Shown: positions 7,492-15,834 of the stretch, piece by piece | Layout of the letters: each line of letters opens with the position of its first letter | Numbering within the stretch: position 1 is the stretch's first letter | Assembly: GCA_018715595.1 (NCBI GenBank) | Contig: DVLI01000019.1 | Coordinates: 62,001 to 126,000 of the forward strand | Source: Candidatus Caccoplasma merdavium | Lineage (GTDB): Bacteria > Bacteroidota > Bacteroidia > Bacteroidales > UBA11471 | Direction: 5' to 3' | Length of the DNA stretch: 64,000 nucleotides | Program-made: the position numbers and the translations under genes | Notes under the pieces: generated by a model | Database searches by the model: none | Seen by the model: only the letters and a program-made list of their open reading frames with translations | Told to the model about the DNA's origin: nothing

Positions 7492-7791
7492 TCAACTCAC
7501 TATAAAATCCACCTCGATACCCATGAAACCGATGCCCCCGTAAGGAACCGCCGCCATCTCTTCCGCCGTTACTTCCGTAGCCGGACGTACTTTCCCGGCA
7601 GCAAGCATGGCGACGACCTGTTTTTTTACGATATCCTCTTGTTCATACACCAACAGCCGGCCGGTGGAGAGGCTGTCGGTTACAGAAAGGCCGTTTCTTG
7701 CCGCCAGGGAAAAGACGGCTTCAAAAGTCCCGCATTCCTGCACGGCGATATCCGCCAATGATTGCCCGTTATATACCGTGATATTCCGCAT
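7492..7791 (-). CDS. Small LysM-like tail hub protein
   Basis: A 99-residue protein whose first 50 residues read as a single LysM-type module: ITVYNGQSLADIAVQECG, then FEAVFSLAARNGLSVTDSL and GRLLVY. In contractile-tail phages a small LysM protein (P2 gpX-like) glues the tail tube end, spike and baseplate together. The gene overlaps the end of the gp25-like gene by 23 bp. The second half has no clear fold, and a peptidoglycan-binding role is not implied. Confidence 0.65.
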   Translation of the reverse strand: MRNITVYNGQSLADIAVQECGTFEAVFSLAARNGLSVTDSLSTGRLLVYEQEDIVKKQVVAMLAAGKVRPATEVTAEEMAAVPYGGIGFMGIEVDFIVS

Positions 7792-8101
7792 CGATCGTAA
7801 CTTTGTTTTTTACGGTGTCGATTTCCACCGTGTTGATTGTCATTCCGTCCGATTCCAGTTGTAGGGATATTTCCCGCTTCCAAGCCGTTATTTCGTCATC
7901 ACCGAGAATATCGGAAATGCCCGCCCCGAGAAGCGGATATTCCTTGAATTCCCCCTTGTGTGCCTGTAATATGACGGCTTGGTTCTGATAGGTTGTACGT
8001 CCTATTTCCAGTCCCCCGGCGATAAGCCCTTGGGAGTCCCGGGCCGTATTTATTTTCAGGTCGGAGGTTTCCGGGTCGAGTAATATGCCAGTTCCTTTCA
8101 T
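7769..8101 (-). CDS. Baseplate protein W / gp25-like (Mu gp46 position)
   Basis: A 110-residue protein. The start MKGTGILLD at 8101 overlaps the stop of the spike gene (ATGA), so it was preferred to an upstream extension. The segments AVILQAHKGEFKEYPLLGAGISDIL and TINTVEIDTVKNKVTIDAEY follow the gp25/W wedge family: the EYPLLG stretch matches the conserved E-x-P loop near the baseplate ring. Part of the wedge together with the J-like protein encoded next. Confidence 0.65.
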   Translation of the reverse strand: MKGTGILLDPETSDLKINTARDSQGLIAGGLEIGRTTYQNQAVILQAHKGEFKEYPLLGAGISDILGDDEITAWKREISLQLESDGMTINTVEIDTVKNKVTIDAEYHGI

Positions 8102-8664
8102 CAGTGTGTAACTTTCGTGTCTTCTATGTCGGCTTCCCGCGTCTCTGTCAAAGTGGAGGACCACGATACCTCGAGCGCCGTTTTCAGGGCACCGCCACCG
8201 TCCTGCAGTACAGGCGTCCAAGCTTTAAACACCGATTTAAGCGCGTTTATATCCCGTTCGATGAGATTCAGCCGTCCGGTCAGTTCCTTTACCTTGGCCA
8301 GCCCGTTGTTGCTGCCGCCGTTTATTTCGATGGCTTTTCCGGTGAAGCGTGCACTGCTTTCCCCGACATGCAGTTCGATGGCGGCAATTTCGGTAAAACC
8401 GATGACAGCCAGTTCGCGCATCGTTCCGGCCGAAAGGTCGGCCACCAAGACGGAGCTGCCCCCGGCCGGGGTGATGAGCAAACCTTTTTCCGCTCCTTTC
8501 TTGACCGTAGAAAGGCGGATACCGGGAATCACCAGATCGCCTATCCGGGCCGAGCAGGTGTCCCCATCCACCGAGACCACTTCCATCAGCCAAAAGGCGA
8601 AACAGGGTTTTCCTGTTCCCGTAATTTCCCGAAGCAACGCCGCTATCTGCGAGTATTTTTCCAT
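8101..8664 (-). CDS. Baseplate spike protein (Mu gp45 / gpV-like)
   Basis: A 187-residue protein with an OB-fold-like N-terminal half: PCFAFWLMEVVSVDGDTCSARIGDLVIPGIRLSTV, then a glycine-rich stretch and LHVGESSARFTGKAIEINGG, which resembles the triple-stranded beta-helix of membrane-piercing spikes. No C-terminal metal-binding His tip is visible. The C-terminal third is helical. It is coupled to both neighbours (4 bp ATGA overlap with the W-like gene, one shared base with the hub gene). Together with the hub it forms the puncturing device. Confidence 0.65.
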   Translation of the reverse strand: MEKYSQIAALLREITGTGKPCFAFWLMEVVSVDGDTCSARIGDLVIPGIRLSTVKKGAEKGLLITPAGGSSVLVADLSAGTMRELAVIGFTEIAAIELHVGESSARFTGKAIEINGGSNNGLAKVKELTGRLNLIERDINALKSVFKAWTPVLQDGGGALKTALEVSWSSTLTETREADIEDTKVTH

Positions 8665-9623
8665 CAGTCTATTTTTTTCCCAAGTGTAACTTTCCTTTTT
8701 CCACCGGCCGAAGAGAAAGAGGTCTCGACGGCGACGACATAGTACTTGCCGGTTTTGTATTCATAATCTGCATCCCTTATCTCCGCAGCCCATGCTGGCT
8801 CGACATAGGGAACGAGCCAACCCGTTATACTCCCTTCATAGCCGGTATATGAGCGTATTTTCAGTTCTTCGTCGGCACGGCGTTCGAGGGTGGCCCTATC
8901 CGAAACTCCCGGTATTTTCAAATTGAATTTGTCCCCGCCGGGAGTACCTTTGGTAACTTTCACCGTTTTACCGGCCGCATCGGTTCCCTCGATGGTGCAG
9001 ATGAATTTTCGGTTCCGCGCTTCTCGGTATTTCAGCTCCGACCTTTCTATGTTCACGGCAAAATCATAGATGACGGTTCCCCCTATCTCCGCATATTGCG
9101 GGTGTATGTGCAGTGTCCTGCCTTTCAGGTATATGTTCGCCCGGGTCTCCTCCTGTATCTTTTTCAGCACGTCGAATCCCGTCGCGTTGTAGAGGGTGAA
9201 CCTGTCGTATTTGAAATCGTAGTCGCAGGAGAGGTCAAAGCCGCCGAGTTCCCGGTTTACATACTCCATGATTTCTTTTACGGTGACGTCGGTAAAAACT
9301 TTATCGGGCAGGTCTTTGCGGTAATTGTACAACTCATCTTCACACTGTATTTTTATGCTGCCGTCATCGGTGGCGATACTTTCCACGTACCCCACGAACT
9401 CGACCGGAAGTTCCGTTAGGTCGGCGTCATAGCCGAACCGGACGGTAACGGGATCTCCTTCATTGATTTTCCCCTCGATTTCCAGTGCTTTGTTATATAC
9501 GGTTGCCGGAAGGACGACCACGGCGGTATCCGCCAGGTTTTCCACTCCGGCTTTGACCGTTACGCTTTCGAGCAGGGTCAACCGGTAACCGCCTATGGTG
9601 ATGTCGAAGTCGAGCGAATACAT
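8664..9623 (-). CDS. Tail hub protein (Mu gp44 / late control D-like)
   Basis: A 319-residue protein. Features of the gpD/gp27-type hub: N-terminal strand segment YSLDFDITIGGYRLTLLESVTV, then DPVTVRFGYD and PVEFVGYVESI, a middle part with VKEIMEYVNRELGGFDLSCDY and FDVLKKIQEETRANIYLKGRTLHI, and a C-terminal domain ending with YYVVAVETSFSSAGGKRKVTLG. Located between the DUF6046 gene and the spike gene as in Mu-like tails. It probably forms the trimeric hub between tube and spike. Confidence 0.72.
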   Translation of the reverse strand: MYSLDFDITIGGYRLTLLESVTVKAGVENLADTAVVVLPATVYNKALEIEGKINEGDPVTVRFGYDADLTELPVEFVGYVESIATDDGSIKIQCEDELYNYRKDLPDKVFTDVTVKEIMEYVNRELGGFDLSCDYDFKYDRFTLYNATGFDVLKKIQEETRANIYLKGRTLHIHPQYAEIGGTVIYDFAVNIERSELKYREARNRKFICTIEGTDAAGKTVKVTKGTPGGDKFNLKIPGVSDRATLERRADEELKIRSYTGYEGSITGWLVPYVEPAWAAEIRDADYEYKTGKYYVVAVETSFSSAGGKRKVTLGKKID

Positions 9624-9625
9624 GG

Positions 9626-10258
9626 TCAGATGGAGATGAAAAGTTCCGTATTGTTGTCGCTGTACGCTTTGATGCTGAAATTTTGGTTGTTCAGCCCTTT
9701 GGTGTGCGGGAAAGAAACCGATTCCACCGCCAGGTATTTGATGCCAAGTATAAGGAGCACTTCTTGCGCCACCTCTATGCTCCGGCGTTCGTTGAAAAGC
9801 GCGGTTATCGTTCGGACCTGTTCCTCGGGATAAGCGTTCCCGTCGAGGGAAACGACACCTTGTATCTGTACGGTGTAATCATCTTGACACCACCGTTCCT
9901 TGACGCTTCCGCCTGCCGTCCCTTTGGCGACGGAACGCCGTATGATCGAGTTTTTTCCGCTGACCGAAACCAGCGGCTCGATGGGGAAGGTGAACCATTC
10001 CGTGTCGTCCGGACGTTTCACTTTAAAGGGCATTTGTGAATGAATGACACCTTGGCGGGTCATTGTCCCCTTGACGGCCTCTGCATCGGAAACGGAAGTA
10101 ATCGGGTTCCCACCCGGCAGAATGATATACGGGGGCAAGGCGCCGAAACTTCCTAACGCTTTCGAGTAACGGACGGCCGCCGGGTCCAGTGGGTTGCCGC
10201 TGTATGAAACATCCACATTCGGAATCATTTTTTGCAGCTCGTATTCGATTTTAGCCAT
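9626..10258 (-). CDS. DUF6046-like tail protein
   Basis: A 210-residue protein. The start MAKIEYELQKMI overlaps the stop of the tape measure gene, so longer in-frame extensions inside that gene were discarded. The PFKVKRPDDTEWFTFPIEPLVSVSGKN segment and the C-terminal half with an AVESVSFPHTKGLNNQNF stretch match a family of conserved tail proteins in Bacteroidales Mu-like phages. Its position, directly after the tape measure and before the hub, corresponds to Mu gp43. Exact role unknown; probably a tube-baseplate linker. Confidence 0.6.
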   Translation of the reverse strand: MAKIEYELQKMIPNVDVSYSGNPLDPAAVRYSKALGSFGALPPYIILPGGNPITSVSDAEAVKGTMTRQGVIHSQMPFKVKRPDDTEWFTFPIEPLVSVSGKNSIIRRSVAKGTAGGSVKERWCQDDYTVQIQGVVSLDGNAYPEEQVRTITALFNERRSIEVAQEVLLILGIKYLAVESVSFPHTKGLNNQNFSIKAYSDNNTELFISI

Positions 10259-12231
10259 TATTGTGCCGTTTTTGCCATTTGTAAAACCCGGATAAATAGG
10301 CTCTCCATGTCCCGCTCCATGTTTTCCCGATTGTCGTCGTAGCCGCCTTCGTAAACGATACGTTCGACCATGTTCCCGATAGAGATGTTGATGGTCGTGT
10401 TCCGTGTCCCGCCCGTGGCGACGGCTTCGGTGGCGTTTTTGGCCACCTCCCCGCCCGTAGGGTTGATTCCGCTTTCCGTTTCCGACCCGCCGAGTCCGGG
10501 TATGGACGGGGAAGATATGCCCAGTTTGGCCCCGAATCCCGAAACGATGTCCGACAAAGACTTTTCCGAATTCCATGACATATCGATGCCGGCGAGCGAC
10601 CGGCCGGCATTCTTCAAATGGTCGGCCACACGTTGCGCTCCTGCAGTAATGGCCTGTTGCCGGGCTTCCACGTCGGCACCGATGGCAGCTATGGCCGCCC
10701 GGTTTTCCGCGCTGTTTCCCAAGCCTACCGCCTCTTTGAATTCGTACCAGCCCAACTTTATTTTGTCGAGCCCGATCATGATGCCGTTCACAAGGGTGGA
10801 GAAATAGAGCTTTACCCCGTCGACGAATGCGTAGAAGGTGTATTTCATGAATCCGATGACACCTTCCCAAAGGGAACCCCACCCCTCGATTTTATAACAG
10901 AGGTAGGCGATGACGGCAATAAGAGCCACCACACCGGCAATGATCCATGTCGTGGGGGAAGCCCACATGGAAGCGTTCAATGCCGTTTGCGCCGCCGTCC
11001 ACGCCCATTTGGCCGTGGTAACTATACCCGCCCATAAGGCGGCCAGTTTGGCCCGGGCAATGACGACCCCCATCGTTGCGGCCATTATTCCCAACAAGGC
11101 CGTAAGTATAGTTACGGCTGTGTTCCCCCCGGAAAGCAGGTCGAACCAGCGTCTGAAAGCAGACACGCAACCTGTTACACCCTTATGTATCCAAGACAAA
11201 AGACCGGCGGTGTAGTCGATAAGTCGGGAGAAAACGGCAAATACCGGATTGATGAATGGCTCGATGATATCATACAGTTTCCAAAGCAGCATGACGGTGT
11301 TGTCCAACAAGGTAGACCATCTCCCGGACTTTGAACTGCCGAGACGTTCGGTCATGTTGTAAAACAGCCCGCCCGCAGAGGTAGCCGAAATGAAGGCGTC
11401 TCGGACCATTTCTGCCGATATTTCCCCCTTGCTCATTTCATCTTTCAACACGGCCATCGACTTGCCGGTCGTCCTTGATATTTCATTCAGGGGGTTGAAA
11501 CCTGCGTTAATCATCTGCAGCAGGTCTTGACCCATGAGTTTGCCGGTGGAGGTCATTTGGGAAAAAGCCAGTGTCAGGGAGTTCATCTTTTCCCGGTCGC
11601 CCATGGCTATATCCCCCAACATCTTGATATTTGGCATGACGCGGTCTGCAGCGATACCGAAGGAGAGCATCATTTTGGCATTTTCCTGCAAATCCGCCGC
11701 CATGTAGGGTGTGGCCGCCCCGTATTGCTGGAGGTCGGAGACCAACCGCCCGCCGGCTTCTTTCGAGCCGAGCAGCACTTCGAAGGATATCTGTGTCTTT
11801 TCCCGTTCAAAACCTTTCTTCAAAGCCGCCACTCCTGCCGTTCCGGCCAGTACGATGGGGTTGGTGATGGCCGAGGCGAACGGCAGGCTACCGAATGCTT
11901 CGGAAAAAGCCGTCTTCAAACGGCCGCCTGTCGTACTCTCCAACCGGCGCAACTGCCTTTCGAGCGATTGTATTTCCCGGTTGGTGGTGCGTATCGCTTC
12001 GATGTTTCCGGCCGGTATCCACTCCCGCTCGGCACGCAGGGCGGCAATACGTCCCGTCAGCGAACCGATGCTCACGCCGAAGTCCTGCATCGTGCGGTCG
12101 GCTTGTACGACCTGCCGTTGCACCCGGCTCCACACCGCCAGTTGCCGGTCGTTGGCAATGCCTATGCGCGAGAGCTTGCCCGAGATTTTATCTTGTAGGG
12201 AGAGGGTATATTCAACGATATTGCCTGCCAT
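10258..12231 (-). CDS. Tail tape measure protein
   Basis: A 657-residue protein. Residues 1-90 are helical/coiled coil (VQADRTMQDFGVSIGSLTGRI and similar). Residues ~115-290 carry the TP901-type tape measure core (FEVLLGSKEAGGRLVSDLQQYGAATPYMAADLQ, MLGDIAMGDREKMNSLTLAFSQM, DLLQMINAGFNPL). A hydrophobic middle (~370-470) has several membrane-like helices. The length fits a short contractile tail of roughly 95 nm by the usual 1.5 Angstrom per residue rule. The gene follows the chaperone pair by 11 bp, the invariant synteny for tape measures. Confidence 0.88.
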   Translation of the reverse strand: MAGNIVEYTLSLQDKISGKLSRIGIANDRQLAVWSRVQRQVVQADRTMQDFGVSIGSLTGRIAALRAEREWIPAGNIEAIRTTNREIQSLERQLRRLESTTGGRLKTAFSEAFGSLPFASAITNPIVLAGTAGVAALKKGFEREKTQISFEVLLGSKEAGGRLVSDLQQYGAATPYMAADLQENAKMMLSFGIAADRVMPNIKMLGDIAMGDREKMNSLTLAFSQMTSTGKLMGQDLLQMINAGFNPLNEISRTTGKSMAVLKDEMSKGEISAEMVRDAFISATSAGGLFYNMTERLGSSKSGRWSTLLDNTVMLLWKLYDIIEPFINPVFAVFSRLIDYTAGLLSWIHKGVTGCVSAFRRWFDLLSGGNTAVTILTALLGIMAATMGVVIARAKLAALWAGIVTTAKWAWTAAQTALNASMWASPTTWIIAGVVALIAVIAYLCYKIEGWGSLWEGVIGFMKYTFYAFVDGVKLYFSTLVNGIMIGLDKIKLGWYEFKEAVGLGNSAENRAAIAAIGADVEARQQAITAGAQRVADHLKNAGRSLAGIDMSWNSEKSLSDIVSGFGAKLGISSPSIPGLGGSETESGINPTGGEVAKNATEAVATGGTRNTTINISIGNMVERIVYEGGYDDNRENMERDMESLFIRVLQMAKTAQ

Positions 12232-12242
12232 CGGTTCGTTTG

Positions 12243-12417
12243 TTAGGGTTTGTTCGCCTCTTTTTCCTTTTTCCGGATATATACCAGTTCATTATAACGG
12301 GCGGCGAATTCCTCGTCATCGAGGTTATCCGGTTCTATGTGCATGTAGTAGCGCAGCTGCGCCGCCATGATCCGAAACGTATCGGCATCATCGACGGTCG
12401 CAGCCTCTATAACTTTT
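12243..12417 (-). other. Frame -1 extension of the tail assembly chaperone (gpGT-type frameshift product)
   Basis: Reading in the -1 frame from the end of the chaperone gene gives about 57 codons with no stop (KVIEAATVDDADTFRIM...AARYNELVYIRKKEKEANKP) ending at TAA 12245-12243, 11 bp before the tape measure ATG. A slip at GGAAAAG (minus strand, 12416-12410), just before the zero-frame stop, would fuse the two. An independent start at ATG 12368-12366 is also possible (41 residues). A -1 frameshift between paired chaperone ORFs ahead of the tape measure gene is widely conserved in long-tailed phages. Confidence 0.6.
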
Positions 12418-12733
12418 CCAGTTCGGCCTCCCCGACTTCAACGATATCGGGTATCATTCCCGAAGCGGCGAGGAACAGGCTGTCGTCGGTGCGGATATCC
12501 GTATCCCCGCCGAGCCAGCACTGCCGCAATATGACCTCGTTGAATTTCAACGGGTCGGTTTTTCCGGCCACGGAAGCGGCCGAGAGGTCCTTCCGTTTCG
12601 GCGCACGCAGGTAACAGACGTGCTTTCTACCGTCGGCATCGTCCACCTTGATGGCGAATACGTTTTTATGGGTCTCTTTCCACTCTTTTATCTGCTCGGC
12701 GGTGGCTTCTCCGATCGGTTTTTCCTTTTCCAT
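12407..12733 (-). CDS. Tail assembly chaperone (gpG-like, zero frame)
   Basis: A 108-residue, acidic, soluble protein (MEKEKPIGEATAEQIKEW...; ...GMIPDIVEVGEAELEKL). It lies between the tail tube gene and the tape measure gene, where Mu gp41 and lambda gpG are found. There is no recognised catalytic motif. The 3' end contains the A-rich slip site described in the next entry and the stop follows within two codons, as in other chaperone genes with programmed frameshifting. Proposed role: coats the tape measure and recruits tube protein during assembly; absent from the virion. Confidence 0.65.
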   Translation of the reverse strand: MEKEKPIGEATAEQIKEWKETHKNVFAIKVDDADGRKHVCYLRAPKRKDLSAASVAGKTDPLKFNEVILRQCWLGGDTDIRTDDSLFLAASGMIPDIVEVGEAELEKL

Positions 12734-12769
12734 GACGGATTTTCTGTTTGATGACGGTTGCCCGTCCGG

Positions 12770-13180
12770 TTAAACGATTTTTTTCTTGTCCAGGAAGATG
12801 AAAGGGAGGGTGCATTCCATGAATTTGTCCCCCTGTTTCAGTTCTTTGGGTTCTTCGGTAAACTGGCAACCGATCAACTCGTCCGTGGCGATCATATCCC
12901 CTTTCGACGGGTTGCCGTAATTGGCGACTATTTTCACCTCGAGGTCCAGTATGGAGCCTCCGCCGGCGACTTCCAGCGCCAACAGTTCGGATTGGGTGAG
13001 AGTGATTTCCCCTTCACCCGACTTGTTGCCTTTCTGAATGCTCAGCGGTTTGTTACCTTTGCCGTAAAGCGCTTCTTTTTCTTGTTTGTAGACATATTTC
13101 AGTCCTCGCAGGCCGGAGATGTCGCGGTTACCCATGAAGACGGTCAGGTCTGCAAATTCGTACTCTCTGCTGTTGAACAT
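12770..13180 (-). CDS. Tail tube protein (Mu gp40-type)
   Basis: A 136-residue protein. The start MFNSREYEFADL was chosen because earlier in-frame codons overlap the sheath gene and give a low-complexity Arg/His-rich stretch. The pattern of short beta segments (DLTVFMGNRDISGLRGLKYVY, GEGEITLTQSELLALEVAG, ILDLEVKIVANYG) fits contractile tail tube proteins, which polymerise into the inner tube. It lies directly downstream of the sheath gene with an 11 bp gap, as in all myovirus-type operons. Confidence 0.72.
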   Translation of the reverse strand: MFNSREYEFADLTVFMGNRDISGLRGLKYVYKQEKEALYGKGNKPLSIQKGNKSGEGEITLTQSELLALEVAGGGSILDLEVKIVANYGNPSKGDMIATDELIGCQFTEEPKELKQGDKFMECTLPFIFLDKKKIV

Positions 13181-13191
13181 TGTTTCCTTGT

Positions 13192-14391
13192 TTATGTGGT
13201 TTTGAAACCGAGATCGACATCGATGTATTTGGCGTAACCGTTGGGCTTGACACGCAAGCCGGCGGCAATACGGGAGGTGGCGAGAATGTCCTGCTTGTAA
13301 TCGATGGAACACTCCACGCCGGTATCGTCAGGGTCGGCGGGGTCGTTTCCGAGGTTCCCGTTGGCGGTCATGCTGCTGATGATGGCTTGTTCGACATCGC
13401 CCTGCACGGAGGCGCACCAAGCCGGAGAAAGGGTTCCATCCGTGGCGATAGGCACTTCGTCGTTGAGCGATTCGACAAGGGTGTTGTATGCGATACGGTA
13501 AGCCTTGTCTATGACCCGGCGGTTCGACAGCGAATTGTAATCGTCCGTGGCAGCCGTGGCCAGCGGGTCATCCGCAATGAAGTAACCCGACTTGCCCACA
13601 AACGTCCGGAACGTGATGTATCCTTTGTCGTTGATGCTTTCCACATCTGCTTCCTCGACGGTTTTCCCGCCGACGAACATCTCCACCGGCGTAAGGGCGC
13701 CGCTTTTCACCCGGCTGATCTTACGCTGGACGTCCGTGGCGGCGATTCTCCCGGCAACGATGCCCATGGCCGCGTTCGGGCTGTCTTGCGACGTATCGCC
13801 GATGACGATGCCGCAACGGTCATGGTTCATTGTTTTCAGATCGGGCAGGCCGGTATCATTGCCGGAATAGGCATACCCTTCAATCAAAGTGAATATCGGG
13901 GCATAACGTTCGTCCGTGGCCCATTCACCGAGAGCCTGTGCCTTTGGCAGGGCGGTGATGACATCGCTGTCCATACACTCGGAATCGTCGAGCTCGTAGC
14001 TTTCCCCGGGCGTTTTGAAGGCGATGAGTCCCCGTATGTTGCCTTTGGCCGACAATAACAGCGATTTTGCGCCGCCGGCATTGTCCTTGTCGAGTACCGT
14101 GGCAAAAGCGGCTGTCTCGGCAAAACCCATGAGCCACAATTCCAGGCCGTCGCCGCCCTCCGCATAGAAATCCTTGACATTGCGGTAAAGGTTGGGATTG
14201 TTCTCGGAAGTAACACCCAAACTTTCAAGGTCGGCGAGCTTTTTGAGAGAGTAAGCCTTGCCCAGTTTGAAATTTTCTTCCCCGGCCACCTCTGCCGCAC
14301 CGATAGCGATAAAGCCCAGGCAACCGTCGTCCATTTCGGCCACTTGCCCGAGAGCCCCGTTCGAATAGGTTATTTTTACACGTGGTAACAT
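13192..14391 (-). CDS. Contractile tail sheath protein (DUF2586-like)
   Basis: A 399-residue protein starting MLPRVKITYSNGALGQV. It has the features of the Mu gpL/DUF2586 sheath family: an N-terminal strand-rich region ending in FIAIGAAE, LADLESLGVTSENNPNLYRNVKDFYAEGGDGLELWLMGF, then the variable protruding domain, and C-terminal YDYNSLSNRRVIDKAYRIAYNTLV and YADVDLGFKTT-like strands used to interlock subunits. Gene order capsid - small protein - sheath - tube supports it. No frameshift or truncation seen. Confidence 0.82.
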   Translation of the reverse strand: MLPRVKITYSNGALGQVAEMDDGCLGFIAIGAAEVAGEENFKLGKAYSLKKLADLESLGVTSENNPNLYRNVKDFYAEGGDGLELWLMGFAETAAFATVLDKDNAGGAKSLLLSAKGNIRGLIAFKTPGESYELDDSECMDSDVITALPKAQALGEWATDERYAPIFTLIEGYAYSGNDTGLPDLKTMNHDRCGIVIGDTSQDSPNAAMGIVAGRIAATDVQRKISRVKSGALTPVEMFVGGKTVEEADVESINDKGYITFRTFVGKSGYFIADDPLATAATDDYNSLSNRRVIDKAYRIAYNTLVESLNDEVPIATDGTLSPAWCASVQGDVEQAIISSMTANGNLGNDPADPDDTGVECSIDYKQDILATSRIAAGLRVKPNGYAKYIDVDLGFKTT

Positions 14392-14400
14392 GGCTTCTTT

Positions 14401-14715
14401 CTATTTTCGTTTGACTGTAATTACGTTTTTATCACCGAGACGTTTCGCATGTTCCCGGGCGTCGTGCTCGTCGAAAAAGCCGAAATTGTCCGAGGTCATG
14501 AAAACCTTTTCCTGGTCGGGATAGCAGGAGAGTATCCGCAATCCCTCTTTTTCGATAGTCGAAAGCGGTGGTTCTTCCTTTTTTTTCTTTGAACGGGTTT
14601 CTTTTTCCGCTCCTGCGGATTTGGACGCTTTATCGGTTTGGGGTTCGTTCTTTTCAGATTCACCCGGTCGGGTATCCATATCCCCCGCACCCGTTTTGTT
14701 TTCTTCGTTTTGCAT
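14401..14715 (-). CDS. Hypothetical lysine-rich protein between capsid and sheath
   Basis: A 104-residue protein. The first ~60 residues are disordered and highly charged (repeated Glu/Lys, SKKKKEEPP). The last ~45 form a small domain with LRILSCYPDQEKVFMTSDNFGFFDEHDAREHAKRLGD, a layout often seen in a small protein next to capsid genes in Bacteroidales Mu-like phages. Its place suggests a head decoration or completion factor, but no family was recognised. Confidence 0.5.
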   Translation of the reverse strand: MQNEENKTGAGDMDTRPGESEKNEPQTDKASKSAGAEKETRSKKKKEEPPLSTIEKEGLRILSCYPDQEKVFMTSDNFGFFDEHDAREHAKRLGDKNVITVKRK

Positions 14716-14915
14716 TTTAATAGAGGTAAAATCGTTTATGAATGGTGTTTGAATTTCCGGTCGGGGAGTTCGCGCGGGCCGCCGCGCGTATCCGTTTTCA
14801 GGATAACGGGCGGTGCGGCCCTGCCGTCGAGGTGAAACGCGCCGGTATCATGGAACGTTTCCAACCCCTACCTGCCGGCGGTGCGGGATCGGCCCGCACC
14901 CGGAACCCGTATGGC
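14716..14915. other. 200 bp gap after the capsid gene with one strong hairpin
   Basis: No ORF with a credible start fills this gap. A perfect 8 bp stem with a 5 nt loop lies at 14880-14900 (stem arms 14880-14887 and 14893-14900). There is no U-tract on either side, so it is not a standard terminator. It may stabilise the capsid mRNA 3' end or be a processing site. Confidence 0.4.
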
Positions 14916-15833
14916 TTATCCCGCGGCGGAAGGCTCTTCGGTCGCCTGGCAAATAAGCGCGACACCTTTTTTGTCCGATCGGATATAACTTCCCCCGGCA
15001 CGTTGCAGGAAAGAGATGATATCGCCGTAATAAAGCGGGTTGCCTTCATCGTCGAAAAGAATCGACGCACCGAGAGCCCGGGATACGCAATCTTCCTGCC
15101 AGGCTATGCCGGCTGCCGAATCGGTCGCATCGGCGGCCGCGCTCCACTCCTTGAGGACTCCGGCTTTCGTCGTTTTGGCGACCTGGCCGCGTTTGTAGAA
15201 CCGGAAGCCGGCATATTCCCCGATGACACCTTTTTCCGGATCGGCACCCGCCAGGAAGGCAACAACCTCGTTGTTCGTCATCGAGTTCTTCAACTGGTTG
15301 TACATGTAAGCGTCCAAGAGCATGTAACGGCCTGTCTGTGGAATGTTCTGCGAGTCGAAAAGCAGTTGGGCCGCTTCGACGGAGGCTTTGGTCATCGATT
15401 TGCGGTTTCCCGTCGCCGAGGCAATATGGGCGGGAACGGCAGCTCCTTCGGTGAATATCGTGTTTACCCCGGAAGGAATCCATGAATAGATGAGTGACGC
15501 GTGTATGTCATCTGCCAGTTTGTTGCGTGATCCCCGTATGATGCTTTCCCGTTTGTTGTACGAAAGCTCCACCTTGTCCGCATTGGGTATGCGGATAGGA
15601 TCGACCGAAAATTCATCGATATCATACGAAAGGTCCACGTCTTCCCGTGTAGTGACTGTAGCGGGAAAGGTTGAGCGGTTTTTCACCACGGAAGGCGCTG
15701 CACCCGCATTAGGAACATGAACTGTTTTTCCGTTTACAAACTCCGAGTGATCCACCGATTTAGAGGCGAAAGAATTGTCTGCAAACAGATTTTCGATAAT
15801 GGATTTGATCCAGATTTGAACTTGTAATGCCAT
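14916..15833 (-). CDS. Major capsid protein (Mu gpT position)
   Basis: A 305-residue protein starting MALQVQIWIKSIIENLF. HK97-fold traits: an N-terminal helix, an extended E-loop region (FVNGKTVHVPNAGAAPSVVKNRSTFPATVTTRED), the long spine helix area (ADDIHASLIYSW...), and C-terminal GEYAGFRFYKRGQV and SILFDDEGNPLYYGDIISF strands. It follows the protease/scaffold gene by one base pair and precedes the tail genes, as expected for the capsid gene of a Mu-like phage. The N-terminus shows no delta-domain; scaffolding is therefore left to the upstream protein. Confidence 0.82.
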   Translation of the reverse strand: MALQVQIWIKSIIENLFADNSFASKSVDHSEFVNGKTVHVPNAGAAPSVVKNRSTFPATVTTREDVDLSYDIDEFSVDPIRIPNADKVELSYNKRESIIRGSRNKLADDIHASLIYSWIPSGVNTIFTEGAAVPAHIASATGNRKSMTKASVEAAQLLFDSQNIPQTGRYMLLDAYMYNQLKNSMTNNEVVAFLAGADPEKGVIGEYAGFRFYKRGQVAKTTKAGVLKEWSAAADATDSAAGIAWQEDCVSRALGASILFDDEGNPLYYGDIISFLQRAGGSYIRSDKKGVALICQATEEPSAAG

Positions 15834-15834
15834 T

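Noticed and set aside
14742-15485. 247-codon plus-strand ORF over the capsid gene
   Set aside because: Arg-rich antisense shadow of the capsid frame; its first 170 bases cover the gene-free gap but show no conserved motif.
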